Part shown: positions 44,298 to 55,730 of the stretch, piece after piece | Position numbering within the stretch: the first letter of the stretch is position 1 | Layout: every line of letters starts with the position of its first letter | NCBI GenBank assembly: GCA_035610365.1 | Contig: CM069432.1 | Location: 228,492,532 to 228,556,531 of the forward strand | DNA length: 64,000 bases | Source: Aquatica leii | Lineage: Eukaryota > Arthropoda > Insecta > Coleoptera > Lampyridae | Direction: 5' to 3' | Notes under the pieces: model-generated | What the model saw: the letters and a program-made list of their open reading frames with translations, nothing else | What the model was told of the DNA's origin: nothing | Database searches by the model: none | Program-made: the position numbers and the translations under genes

Positions 44298-46818
44298 CCC
44301 TTAGTCGGGCGCAACAGTTCTATTAGAGTAAGTTGCGTCTCGTAGTAGCTTCCTGCCTTTTCCTAACATACGCGTCAGTATGTTTTTTACTGCCTAGAAG
44401 CGTCTGTGTGTTTACCTGTAAAGTATTTTATCTGACAGATACCTTGCGCCCAAGAACGACATTTTCCATATTATTTTCGAAACGATATTTTTGTGATAAT
44501 AAATCATATTCCTTGGTTTGAAGTTCTTCTTTTCTTCTTCTTCTTCTTCTTTTCGAAAGCCTAGAGGCTTGTTATACCGAGTATTGCTTTTCTTAGGAGG
44601 CTAAAGACTAGCTGTTCTTCCATCGCTTTGGAGGTCTTCCTGGTGGTCGTTTGGATGCTGGTCTATAGTTTCTGGGAGTTTTTGCAAGCCGGCTATTATC
44701 CATTCTGGATACGTGTTTGTTCCAGAACCTTCTGCGAGCACGTGTCCACCTTACGACAACCTCCACGTTGCACTCTTCACGGATGTCTTCGCTTCTTCTT
44801 AGATCTCTAATCGTGTTTCCCGAGATCATGCGGTGTACCTTCATTTTAGAGGTGCGAGCCATTCTTTTAGTTTCAACAGTATCGGGTCTTGTTTCTGTTG
44901 CGTAAGTCATAACTGGCCTAACACATAATTTGTAAATCCTTACTTTAGTTTCTGTTGCTATGTGTTTGCTCCAGCTGTTCTCGCTGATTTGTTAATTTGG
45001 TGCCTCGCACTAATCTCGAGGTCTCCTTACGGTGCTATGGTGGATTCTAGATAGTTGAACTTGTTCAATTACTTTGCCATTCAGTTTCAGTTTACATCTG
45101 CGCGGATCTCTCGCAATCACCATGCATTTTGTTTTTGTAGTAGAAATTTTCATGTTTAATATTTCAGCTTTAATCTTGAACGCTTGTAATAACCACTGTA
45201 GTCCGTCTTCAGTGTCTGCGAATAGTGTCGCGTCGTTTGAAGTTAATAAGTATTATTTTTTCATATCATGTGAATTATTTAGTTATGTTATACACTTTGT
45301 ATCTAGCAGAAACGTACGCTTCTTTAAGTAACTTGTGTTTTATTTTTACTCTGTAGGAGAAATGTATAACTCACAAAGGCACTATGATCCAGATAAACCT
45401 AAAGATGCTGAAACTTTGTTACAAATAATTCTTGATAGTGAGAAGGAGGAATGACAGGGGAAATTTGAAGACAACAGTGACTTTGAATGTGAAGATCATC
45501 TGGAAGAACAAAAGCAAGACTCCGATACAATTAAAGAAGGTTCGAGTTCAGATGGTCAGCATGTGATAAAGATGATGATGATTATAATAATGAAATATTT
45601 TTTCTCAAAATTTACTAAAGCAGTTGCCTGTAGTAGGGCCTGCAAAGCAAGCAAAGTCAGCGTATCAATGCTGAAACTGTCTTATAAGTGACGATATATT
45701 AGACATAATTATTCGTTACACCAACCAGTACTTCAAAACGATTAAAACCAATTATACACGCGAACGGGGCGCAAAGTTTACTACAAAAATTGAACTAAAA
45801 GCGTTTATCAGTCGTTTGTATCTATCGGGGGTTCTTCGTGCTAATCTACCAAGCTTAGAAGAACTGATGGGTTTGGTGTCGAAAAATTTCGATTAGTCAT
45901 GAACCTAAAACGTTTTAATATTCTTCTTCGCTATGTTAAAACGACTCGTAACGATAGAAAACAATTCAATAAAATAGCAGTTATTTGAGAAGTTTTCACT
46001 TTTTTTGTTGAGAACTGTAAGAAAAATTACTCAATAGGTGAAAACGTTACCATTGACGAGAAATTGAACTAGAAAAGTTTATTTGCATTTCAGAACAATA
46101 AAACCATTGTATAATATATTCCAAAAAAATTTAAAAAATTTGTTATGATATCTAACTTGCATCCTAATGACGCCATCAATGAAAGCAGTGGAGCTAATTA
46201 AAAAACCTAAAATAATAACATTTTACAATGCCACCAAATCAGGTGTTGATATGTTGCCAAATATAATGTAGCAAGGAATTGCCGTCGTTAGCCTTTGGTT
46301 ATTTTCTTCGCCATGTTTAATATCAGTGACATAAACGAATTACCAACAACTTCAAGCAAACGTAAACAGTGTACATCTTGTTCATCTATTAAAAAATCAA
46401 AAATAACTAAATATTCTTGCAAAAACTGTAATGAGTTTTTTGTTTGGAGCGTGCCGCCATGATATGTAACACTATGAATCAAAATTCAATATATATGAAG
46501 GTGATGGAGACCATTCAAAATAACTTTCAAATATTTAATTTATATTGTTTCCTTATTTTATTGTGCTGTTTGTTATGTTGCATCTGTGATATCGTTAGAT
46601 TTATTTTTGCGCTACATAAAAAATATTATGTAATTTTTACTTTTCTAAGAATGTGCATCTCAAATGTTCCTTTACTTTTAGTTTTATTCGTTTAGTTTTT
46701 ATTAGTTTTAGTAGTAATAAATGTAGATTTACGGTTACATATAAAGAATAAAACTGTACTTACTTTGTCTTAATAGTAAAAACAAGATTAAAAAACGACT
46801 ATTGCGCCCGATGCATGG
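44298..46818 (+). mobile_element. piggyBac-like transposon with TTAA target duplication
   Basis: TTAA flanks both ends (44294-44297 and 46819-46822). The terminal sequences, CCCTTAGTCGGGCGCAACAG at the left and CCATGCATCGGGCGCAATAG inward from the right, form an inverted pair sharing CGGGCGCAA. The interior encodes a broken piggyBac transposase: SDDILDIIIRYTNQYF (45689-45736), TKIELKAFISRLYLSGVLRA (45783-45842), PSLEELMGL, NYSIGENVTIDEKLN-like sequence (46028-46070), KPKIITFYNATKSGVDMLPN (46202-46261), the WPL..FF.. block, and a C-terminal cysteine-rich end (RKQCTSC, YSCKNCNEFF; 46354-46443). A LINE 3' end is nested near the left side. Multiple stops and shifts. Confidence 0.85.
44525..45270 (-). 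pseudogene. LINE 3' end nested in the piggyBac element
   Basis: On the minus strand, TKTKCMVIARDPRRCKLKLN (about 45140-45080), IATETKVRIYKLCVRPVMTY with ATETRPDT (44965-44880), KVHRMISGNTIRDLRRSEDI (44842-44783), RRFWNKHVSRMDNSRLAKT and RRPPGRPPKRW-like KRPPGRPPKRW (to about 44615). The 3' end runs into a CTT-rich run on the plus strand (44525-44560), i.e. (GAA)n on the sense strand, as in the copy at 2.6-3.07 kb. It belongs to the same broad LINE group as that copy and interrupts the space between the piggyBac left end and its transposase. Confidence 0.8.
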
Positions 46819-48401
46819 TTAAAAAGATACAGGGGTTTTTCTCTTAAACAAATAAATGAACTGTTTTTAAATTTGGTGTAGTAAATGTCACTATTAATAG
46901 CTATTACCATTGATTATACAACTATCAGATTGCTCATCCTTGTATAATAATTGGAAGTCCCAAAAATCCAACGACTACCAGATGGCGGCATACGGAAATC
47001 AAAACTCCGCCAACGTCTACTAGGTGGAGCACTTTTTTACCACATTCAAAATATCTTTTTCGGTTCAACAACAAAACGACTCGTTTCTCACGGTGGCGTT
47101 TGTAAATATTGTCTGCGAACTTGAGATAAGAATAACCATGCTGTTCAAGGTTACAAACGTGTATCGTATACATGAACTTTATTTAATTAAGGCTATACTC
47201 CCGGTCTAATTCAGATTTGTTTTAAGATGGGCGTTGCACTAATTTGTTCAATTATTTAAACTCTCACATATGTTTAGAGATATGGTTACATACTGTTAAT
47301 GTAATGAAAGAAGAAAGAGTAGAAAAGATTCAGTCGTGGTTGCCTTACTGGTAATTTATGGGATTAATATTACCCACGATTGGTGCTTCGACACTTTGAC
47401 TGACATTTCTTAAGTCCACGTGGACTACAATTCCGTAATCTTTATTATGATGAAATTGCAAATTTGAGATAACTAAACAATTTGATGATGTTTATGAGGT
47501 CATACTATATTTACATAACAAAGGTTAATATACGTTGCTTACAATGATAAGAAGATTTTGAGACAAAATAATAATGAGAAGAAAGTATTGCTTTTCATTT
47601 ATTGAAATCATTTTTATATGTTTCTGTAGAAATATTTACTTGCATATATGATACCATATAATACTAATACGACCATTGTATATTTATAAACAATGTTACC
47701 ACGGTATTGATAAAATACATCAATGGTAATACTATTGATTATATGTATATAATCGTTGACTGATATCATCCTTCTACTATGAAAATTAGGTCTTGTATTA
47801 AAAATATTTATTAAACTCTCATTTGAAATGGAAACCATGTAAACACTCACGTATTGTTATGTCTACAAAATGCAGATCGTGCATGTAATCAATCTGTAAC
47901 GTAATTAGGCAAGCTAATAGAATGAACAAGTAATCTTGAATTGTTTTGATGAAATAAACCTTGCGAATTACGTGCGTTCATTGTGCGTTGTGACACCTAG
48001 CGGATTATTTTTAACTATAATTCTGAAATCAAAATCTCCCATAAGGATGATCTATCTGAATACGAAGTATATATAATCAATGCTATTACCTAGTGTAACA
48101 CCATAGAAAAAGCCAGTGGCGTGAAATCATCACTATGGTGAATCTTTTTTTTAGAAAACTATTTTGCGCCACTGTCTAATAAACTAATCAATTTATATCA
48201 TACATACATAATTTTAGTAAATAACTTTTAACAACAACAAAAATTAGAAAATCAATACTTGCAACGATTATTAAAGTACTATATAAAATGTGCGAAGTGT
48301 CAACTTTCAGCTACGATATCGGTTTAACACGGTCGTATTAGCGATATACATACATGGCGCATATTTTATTAAATTTCATATGCTTTAAACATCTTCATAA
48401 A
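46819..48401. other. No recognised content
   Basis: AT-rich; short open frames near 46934-47209 and 47614-47850 have no family signature. Confidence 0.5.
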
Positions 48402-48517
48402 AAGAAATCTTGCGGTTTTAAGTCGGGACTTCTGAAAACCACCTTACAGAACCAACCCAGCTGCTTTATCATAAACCTGCTATTGTGAGGAAATGCACCA
48501 TTCTGTTGAAAGTACAT
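48402..48517 (-). pseudogene. Tc1/mariner-type DDE transposase fragment
   Basis: The minus strand reads MYFQQNGAFPHNSRFMIKQL then FRSPDLKPQDFF. This is the FQQDGAPPH.....SPDLTPLDFF block around the second and third catalytic residues of insect Tc1/mariner-type transposases, with the catalytic Asp of QQDGA changed to Asn. Nothing further of the element is legible. Confidence 0.65.
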
Positions 48518-48687
48518 TTGTAATGGTTATTAATAGTGACATTTACAACATTAAATTTTAAGCCAATGTTTCCATACGTCTAGAAGTTATAAAAAAAACA
48601 TCTTTTATCTTTGTGAGACATGCTAGAACAAAAATGTATTTAAATTAAAACTTTGTATTGGCAAGAAGAATTTCGAGTCAAATTTTT

Positions 48688-49817
48688 GAAGTGAAACTTC
48701 TTTATCGGCGTTGGAAAAAAATTTACCGTCACATTTTTTCCGTTACGCGCCATCTTTTTTTTCGGTTACGGAAACGCAATAGCGACGTGATAAATAATAT
48801 ATCAATACTAAAGTGATCAACAAAATCAAAGGCTTTATTTTAATTCTAATTCCAGTGGATTTTTAACAAAAGTAAGTAATTATATCTATTTTTCTAATAC
48901 TTGGGTGGAATTAATTGACATAGAGTATAAATTCTGAAATATGTTATTAATTTAAATTTAAAATATTTAAGGTTAACCTCAGTTTCTGATTGAACGATGA
49001 CATTTTAAATTTAAAATATTTAAGGTTAACCTCAGTTTCTGATTGAACGATGACATTTTAAATTTAATATATTTAAGGTTAACCTCAGTTTCTGATGGAA
49101 CGATGACATTTTAAATTTAATATATTTAAGGTTAACCGCAGTTTCTGTTTGAACGATGACAATGATAGTAATAATTCTATTTCAATTAATGAAATGCTGT
49201 AATAATCTTAGTAGCAAAAAGTGAAATAATTGTATTATTTGTATTTATGTCTATTATAATAAAATCCTTTTGTTTAAAATTTATCTAATTTTAAATTTAA
49301 AATATTTAAGGTTAACCTCAGTTTCTTATTGTAACTATCGGTCAATGTATATGATTTCATTAAAATAGTATTTATTAATTAATAAGACTGCTAATTTAAT
49401 GAACATCAATTAATTGATATACATGCAACTTTTCAGAAATTGGTTAAATAAAGTTAAATTAGATAAAGTTTAAACAAAAGGATTTTATTATCATAGACAT
49501 GAATACAAATAATACAATTATTTCACTTTAACTTTTTGCTACTAAGATTATCACAGCATTTCATTAATTGTAATAGAATTATTACTATCATTGTCATCGT
49601 TATTATATATTTTTGTAATTAATGGCTTATGGTAACTGAAATATGAAATTGAATCTACAAAAATTAGTTAATTGATTTACAAAAATTTGTATTCATGTCT
49701 ATGATAATAAAATCCTTTTGTTTAAAATTTATCTAATTTAACTTTATTTAACCAATTTCTGAAAAGTTGCATGTAGATCATTTTGCGAAAAATAAGGCCA
49801 TAAAGAAGTTTCACTTC
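48688..49817. mobile_element. Fold-back/MITE-like element with internal tandem and inverted repeats
   Basis: GAAGTGAAACTTCTTTAT at 48688-48705 is repeated exactly as its reverse complement at 49800-49817. Inside are a 53 bp tandem array (48955-49160) and a partial fifth unit near 49300. There are also large inverted duplications: about 49153-49290 against 49470-49600, and about 49425-49520 against 49683-49775. There is no coding capacity. Structure suggests a non-autonomous DNA element that grew by internal duplication; the superfamily is unknown. Confidence 0.7.
48955..49165. repeat. 53 bp tandem repeat, four units
   Basis: The GGTTAACC core recurs at 48971, 49024, 49077 and 49130, exactly 53 bp apart. 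The units share AATATTTAAGGTTAACCTCA, the phrase AGTTTCTGATTGAACGATGA and a few substitutions. A fifth partial unit starts near 49290, 180 bp after the fourth. Confidence 0.95.
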
Positions 49818-51870
49818 TTACATGTGTACACGCCCTAATTTTTTAGACTTATTTCTGAATCACATTGTATAATAGGTACTATTCACTTTATGTTTGTAAA
49901 AAATAGCCATTATATATTGCTCTTAAATAATATACTACTTTTACTTTTGTACGTTTTATGCCTCTAACGTTTTACTGTTGTTTGTTGTGTAAATTATAAG
50001 TATTGTTTGTTTGTAGCAAAAATAAGAAATGCAACTATACTCGTAAATAGTTGAGAATAAAATGATAGATACACTAAAATCAACTGTTTTAAAATACTTA
50101 AAAAAGTGTCGGTTTACAGTGTTTACCAAAAATGTTATAATGTAGCATGTAATGTACATTTCTTAACGAATGACTTTCTCATAGAACCTATGCAGGCTAC
50201 ATAAACTTACAATTTTAAATATAAAACTCATTCCTTTCTTAAGTTCCAATTTAGAAACGATGCTTGTAGATGCAGTAACATCATAACCAATATAAAGAAA
50301 TCTCAAAATTACAGCAACACATAAAGATGCAAGATATTTGATTGAGTTTTGAATTGTTAATTTTTTTCTAAACTGTGTTAAAAACAAAAACAAATTATAA
50401 TCAAAGGATAAAACGATGTTAAAATTTGGTTCCAAGTAAAGTAATGTTAGTCAATCAAGATTATTAAAACAGAATTAATTCTTAAAATGTGTAACATGTA
50501 TACAAAATTTGTAATTTTTGTATTCTTCAAACTACGGTCTTTCTGAATCTTTAAAAATACGTATACATATAGTTATTTTAAAAGTAGTTTTTTTCATATA
50601 TGTACATTAAAATTTAACTCAAACATTAAATTTATTAATCAGAGTATAAAATGTATGAATAAAATTAGGTAATAAAACTAGCTAGGAAGATAAGTTTGAA
50701 ATTGTAAACATAAAATAACAATATACTAACATTATAATTAACAACAAGGAAAATTACTTTTACTGATATTACAGACAATACGTATAGAAACACTATTTAC
50801 TACTTTCGTTGCAAAAAGTTTCCTGTCTTTTAAAACTACAAAATAACATAAATAACACAAAATTAGTTACACTATACGGTTTGTTACGTCAAGCAGTTTT
50901 TGTCTTGTTAAAACAATAAAAAAATCTTTTCTCTACAGTTTATAGAATGTTAAATTTTTATCGACTTAAAACTTTCTGTTATTTAATGTGTAACCGTAAA
51001 TAAAAATAAACAAAAAAAAAGTATAAATAAAAGATGAAACTACGTGTTGAGATATTGTTAAATAGAATAAATGAAACAATCAAGTTAAATTAAATTGATA
51101 AAGTTTCTAAATGGGTAATTGTCTAAAAAACAGTAACAAGTACAACATGAGACATATAAATATTAACTTCAAATTCTCATGTTGGGAATGTTTTTTAGTT
51201 ATTTAAATGTTTATATATTATAATGTGACGCCGTTCACTTTGAAAGTTTATTTAAATAATCGATACAATAACTAAAAACTGTTAAAATTTTATTATAAAT
51301 AATAATTTCTATTTAAATTACAGTCGTGTCAATGTAATTTAAATATATTTTTCCATACTATAAAAATATTAAAGAAATCCAAGTACACCTCGATGCTGAA
51401 TTATTTTTTTAATTATGAAATTTAATTTTTTTTTCAATTTTAACATAACTTAAATAAAATTAATTAAACTGATTTACAGACACATAAAAAATACAAAAAT
51501 AGTAATATGTTTCTTATATTGCAATAATACGTTTTTGAGTAACGTAAAATTAATACTATAGTAGAAGTATACTCCCAGCAATTACTAAAAAAAAAGTATT
51601 ATGGTTATTTACATAAAAACAAGAGTTTTACAAAATAAATCAATTTGATAGTGATGTTAGTAACCGTAACGTGTCTCGCAGTGTGTTGCCAAAAAAAATT
51701 AAAAAACAATATGTGTTTAGAACAACTTCAAAATATGTCTACAATATAAAAATATCTATTTTGTTTAAACATATCTTCTACTTATTTATAATTTTTGTAT
51801 TATTTAGTAATATTAACAGCAATAAAAATAACGACGAGAAAGTAAAAAACAAAATTAAAAGCTAACACTA
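49818..51870. other. No recognised content
   Basis: Very AT-rich. The open frame at 51671-51865 has a hydrophobic core but no family signature and directly precedes a LINE remnant. Confidence 0.5.
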
Positions 51871-53510
51871 AAAATAAATGTACTAGAAACAAGAGCCAGA
51901 AAGATACTAAGAAGCAAATGAAGAAACAAAATGATACAAAAACTGAAAAAGTATAAATACAAAACTAGAGCAAACAACCTAAATCAAATCTAAGCTCTTA
52001 AGAGCTTCATACCGAATAGTTAGAGTAATGGTTTCAATCGAAGCTATTTAAAAATTACTTGAACTGCCAGAATACTAAAACAAAACTAATTTGACTTAAT
52101 TGTATCAAAATTTCAAAAATTAATACTCAAAATCTACAAAGCTTACATCAAGGATGTAATTTATATAAAAAACAGAATCCTGCATATCGTTTTAAAAAAT
52201 GATACATACTATAAGCACATATGTAAAACTAAAGAAAAAAGAGAAAACTTCTATAAGGGGTTACAGAAAAAAGTAAGCAATAGAGAACAATTAATACTGA
52301 TGGAAAACTTGAATGCGCGAGTTGGTAATGAAACTCTACCATCTGTAATACAGCGTTTCAATAAACGCCTGACAAATTGCAATGAAAATATGTTCATAAA
52401 CTACTGCGCCACAAATGTTTTAAAAATCAATAATACATTTATACATTAACCTTCTTACAAAATATGTATTTACATTGCAAAATGCCAGAGAACGAAGTTC
52501 AATAACAAATGATGTAATTACAAACTATGCAATATTAACACAAAAGAAGTCATGAAAATTGCATCTGACTTGAAAAAGTTTCAGTATCTACAAAACAAAA
52601 CTTAACTGGTATATAATTAAGCCAAGAACGAAACCAAGCCAAAATCTAAATCAAAAGAATAAAACAAAACTACTGGAAAAAATACTCAAAAGACCTTGAA
52701 GACAATATCTGCTGAGAACAAGAAAATATGAGCAACCTGAAAACGAAACAAAATGGAATTTAAACATACATGTCAAAGCAAGAAAATAACAATACAGAAA
52801 TCAAACGAATAGTTAAAGCATTTATATAAGTCAAAAAAGCAGATAATTTTAAGTACAAGTAAAAGCACAAATTAATGGAAGGATAGTAAGAAAAGAATGT
52901 TTAATGGCAAGAAAAGTAGAAGCTGTAAGAACAATAAAAAGCAAAAGAATAAGATGCTAAAAAATGCTTCCAAGAATTATTCAGATAAGAAGCTCAACCT
53001 AATAATCCCTCTAAGAGACGAACAACAGTGATTTGAACAAAAAAGATCAACAACGGACGCCATGTTCATTATCGTCCCTCTTTACTTTTCTTTTATAGAA
53101 TGCGTCTGACAAATGAAAACTTACAGATAGTAAAAAAAGAATATCAAGCAAAAATGACTTCAAATATTCTAAAGAATAGCTTTAAATCTACATACACAAT
53201 GTACAACAAAAATTAAAGTAAATGGACAAGAAATAGAAGAAATAAAAGTAACCGAAAGAAATTAGAGAAAAAGATTTCCGAAGCCCGTATCTGTTTAATA
53301 TCTTAATGAGTGAAATAATAGAACAACAATCTGAGAACTTGGTTTATAAGATGAGGACCACAGAATTTAATATAATATCTAAATTGTTGTTAAAATTTAA
53401 AAACGTCGCCAAAAACAATAAACCCAAAAAATAAAAAGTATGACTATGGCTAAGGAACCAGTTAGAGGTAAACTAGAAATACAGGTGTACAATGAAATAA
53501 TCAAATTTTT
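51871..53510 (+). pseudogene. LINE remnant, endonuclease and reverse transcriptase part
   Basis: At 52290-52345 the plus strand reads EQLILMENLNARVGNETLPS, the AP-endonuclease 'LMGDLNARVG' block, followed by NNTFIH-like and RSSITNDVITNYAIL-like sequence (52495-52540) corresponding to the endonuclease end. Reverse-transcriptase-like pieces follow at 53020-53460 (KRSTTDAMFI, RMRLTNENLQIVKKEYQAKM, CLFNILMSEIIEQQSENLVY). The reading ends in PVRGKLEIQVYNEI near 53500, where a mariner begins, and resumes near 55200. Heavily broken. Confidence 0.65.
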
Positions 53511-53514
53511 TGAG

Positions 53515-55199
53515 CTACATTAAAGGTTTATTTAAAGAAAAGTAAATTTAATTGTTCAATCAAAATAATTGCCGTTGTTTTTTATAACTTTAAGCCGTCT
53601 TTTAGGCAGTTGATGAATACCAACTCGGAAAAATTTTACGTCTTTGGAGACGATAAAGCCTCATCCACTGATTTGAAGTGCATATCGGACAAGACCTCCC
53701 AGCCCAGACTGATTATGGTTTTCTTTGTATTGAAAGCTATGTGCGGCCTAGTGTTGTCATAGAACAATTTTACTGGATGCTTCTATTTGCTAGTATACAG
53801 GCGTTTTCGTTCTAATTCTTGAGTCAAATAGATTTATTGACGTTGATAGCAGTCCGCAATAACTGTTTCATCCGGTTTCAACAACTCATAATAAAGCACA
53901 TCTTTGATATAGTACCAAATGCAGAGAATAAATGTCTTTCTAAAGCCATTAGGTTTAGCGGCCGATGTTGATGATACGTCGGAATTTATCCATGATTTTT
54001 TTAGATTGTCATAGAGTATTCATTTCTCATTGCCCGTAACAATTTTCCACAAGAATGAAAGATTAGAATTTATTTACAATCAGTGTAACTAACATATAAA
54101 CATAATCTATTGATACAATCTTAATTTAACGTCGTTGTTTTATTCAATGACAGACCCCGTACCTGGACCAGTATAGTACTTCTGTAGACCGTCATAATCG
54201 TCCACTTTTACAACAATGTAACGATCATTACGTAATAACGTCGTAAGTCTGTGTTCTTTTTATCGCCGCTAAATCATCTTCGTTGTACGTTTGTCTAGAT
54301 TTTCCTTTTTCAGTCTATTTACTGATGGTAAAATCACTGAATATCTTAATATTTGTTTTAAATAAAACTTTGAACGGTGTTGTACCAATACTTTGAGGTG
54401 GTGTAGCATTGAAATACTTTTAGTACTTGGTGGTGGTTAAGTTATGTTCGATTTTATTTAGTTTTGCAATAATCTGCAAAATCGCTGGTGAAATTTATTC
54501 ACAATAGATAAAACTAACATATAAACACAATATATCCATAGAATCTTAATGTAACGCCGTTCTTTTATTTGAGTTAAATCGTAAATAATAACCGAACTCA
54601 TATCGGTTCCGATCGCTTCCTTACTCAATCACAGAAGCGCGCGTCCGGTTCAATGCTGTCGCGAGCCCATCCTTCAAAAAAGACTTGTGACGCTGCTTAT
54701 TAAAAAAAAACACGCTGTCACTCGTTGATTTTTGTTCATTTCACTGAGTTTATGCGGAGCCCATTTCCTTTTTTTCTAAATCTTATCTATCATACGTAGG
54801 CGTTTGGAAATCGTTTGCTGCGTTATTTGCAACTGTTCTACGAGTTCTTTTCGCGTTTGAGTCGAATCAACAAAAAGTTGTTCCAAATCATCGTAGCCAA
54901 GTGACGCTAGGGCGTTGTTTGTCGATTAGATCGCTTTTAAACTGTTTAAACCAAAATGCACACACGTCATACGATACCACATCGTTAGAAAAAAAAACAA
55001 ATCAATTCGCATGCACTTGCAGCATTTTTTCCTTGTTGGAATTCGTAAAGAATGCAGTGTCGGTGATGCACCTTACTGTTGCCATTTTCTAGTTTATTAG
55101 ACTGAACGACAGAAGAGCGTAAAAATTAGGTAATACAATTTAAAAGTGAGTTCATAACTGCTTAAAATGATTTTGATTATTCATTTGTGCACCAATATA
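53515..55199 (-). pseudogene. Mariner transposase remnant (minus strand), interrupted by a short insert
   Basis: N-terminal part at 55085-54710: MATVRCITDTAFFTNSNKEK-like start, FGLNSLKAI..., LASLGYDDLEQLFVDSTQTR, KELVEQLQITQQTISKRLRM. The next block breaks at QRHKSFL (about 54685). It resumes at 54058 with SFLWKIVTGNEK (first catalytic Asp of TGDEKW changed to Asn), SSTSAAKPNGFRKTFILCIW, YYELLKPDETVIADCYQ-like sequence, KLFYDNTRPHIAFNTKKTI (YDNARPH block), LSSPKT and VGIHQLPKRRLKVIKNNGNY (to about 53570). The right end reads TATTGGTGCACAAATGAAT inward, close to the irritans-type mariner end TTGGTGCAAAAGTAAT. Many stops. It sits within the surrounding LINE. Confidence 0.78.
54062..54668. mobile_element. 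Short insert with direct repeats inside the mariner
   Basis: The mariner frame breaks at both edges of this roughly 600 bp segment. Two imperfect direct repeats of about 85 bp, at 54062-54150 and 54488-54580, share AACTAACATATAAACA and AATCTTAATKTAACGYCGTT. No coding capacity. This could be a small LTR-type (TRIM-like) or unrelated non-autonomous element. Confidence 0.5.
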
Positions 55200-55730
55200 T
55201 GGCAAAATAATTGAACAAGTATGGGAGTTTAACTACCTTTTGGTACACTACTAAAAAGTAACAGGAACACATACGAAGAAGTCAAATTACAAATAAAAAA
55301 GAATAAAAGATATTAGGCTGACTTATAAATCTTGTATTAAAAAAATAAATTCCTGAGGAGCGAAAGCAAAGCAATAATTTACATAACTGCAGTAAGGCCC
55401 ATATTAATGTACACGGCAGAGAACAGAGCAAAAACATTAAAAACAAAACAACTATTAAGTACAAGCGAAATGAACATATTAAGAATACGCAATTCAAACA
55501 CACGTGAATTCTATAAATAGTTGGCTTAAAGGCTCGAAAAAAATTGGAAGAAGCTTATGCAGCATATGAGCGCATCCAAATTAGTAAGGAGAGCAAAAGT
55601 AATAAGGTCGATTAATGAGACACAAGAAAGAAGAGGTCACCTAAACGAGTTGAGTGTCAACGTCGAAAGAACGACAAACTTGGTAAAAGAAACAGGCTAA
55701 AAAACAGAAAGAACAAGAAAAAGAAACTAG
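55200..55730 (+). pseudogene. LINE remnant, C-terminal part, continuation beyond the mariner
   Basis: Plus-strand frames read EQVWEFNYL, NRNTYEEVKLQIKK-like sequence, AVRPILMYTAENRAKTLKTK (55387-55446), STSEMNILRI, and KKLMQHMSASKLVRRAKVIR. This is the same type of LINE C-terminal end as at 2.6 and 44.6 kb, and it continues the reading left at 53.5 kb, showing that the mariner inserted into this LINE. Confidence 0.65.

Noticed and set aside
47600..47860. Minus-strand frame near 47614-47850 as a possible gene
   Set aside because: No homology pattern, AT-driven composition, and no splice or start context that I trust.
48955..49345. Regular repeats considered as a CRISPR-like array
   Set aside because: The 53 bp units are contiguous without unique spacers and lie inside a TIR-bounded element in an intron-bearing genome.
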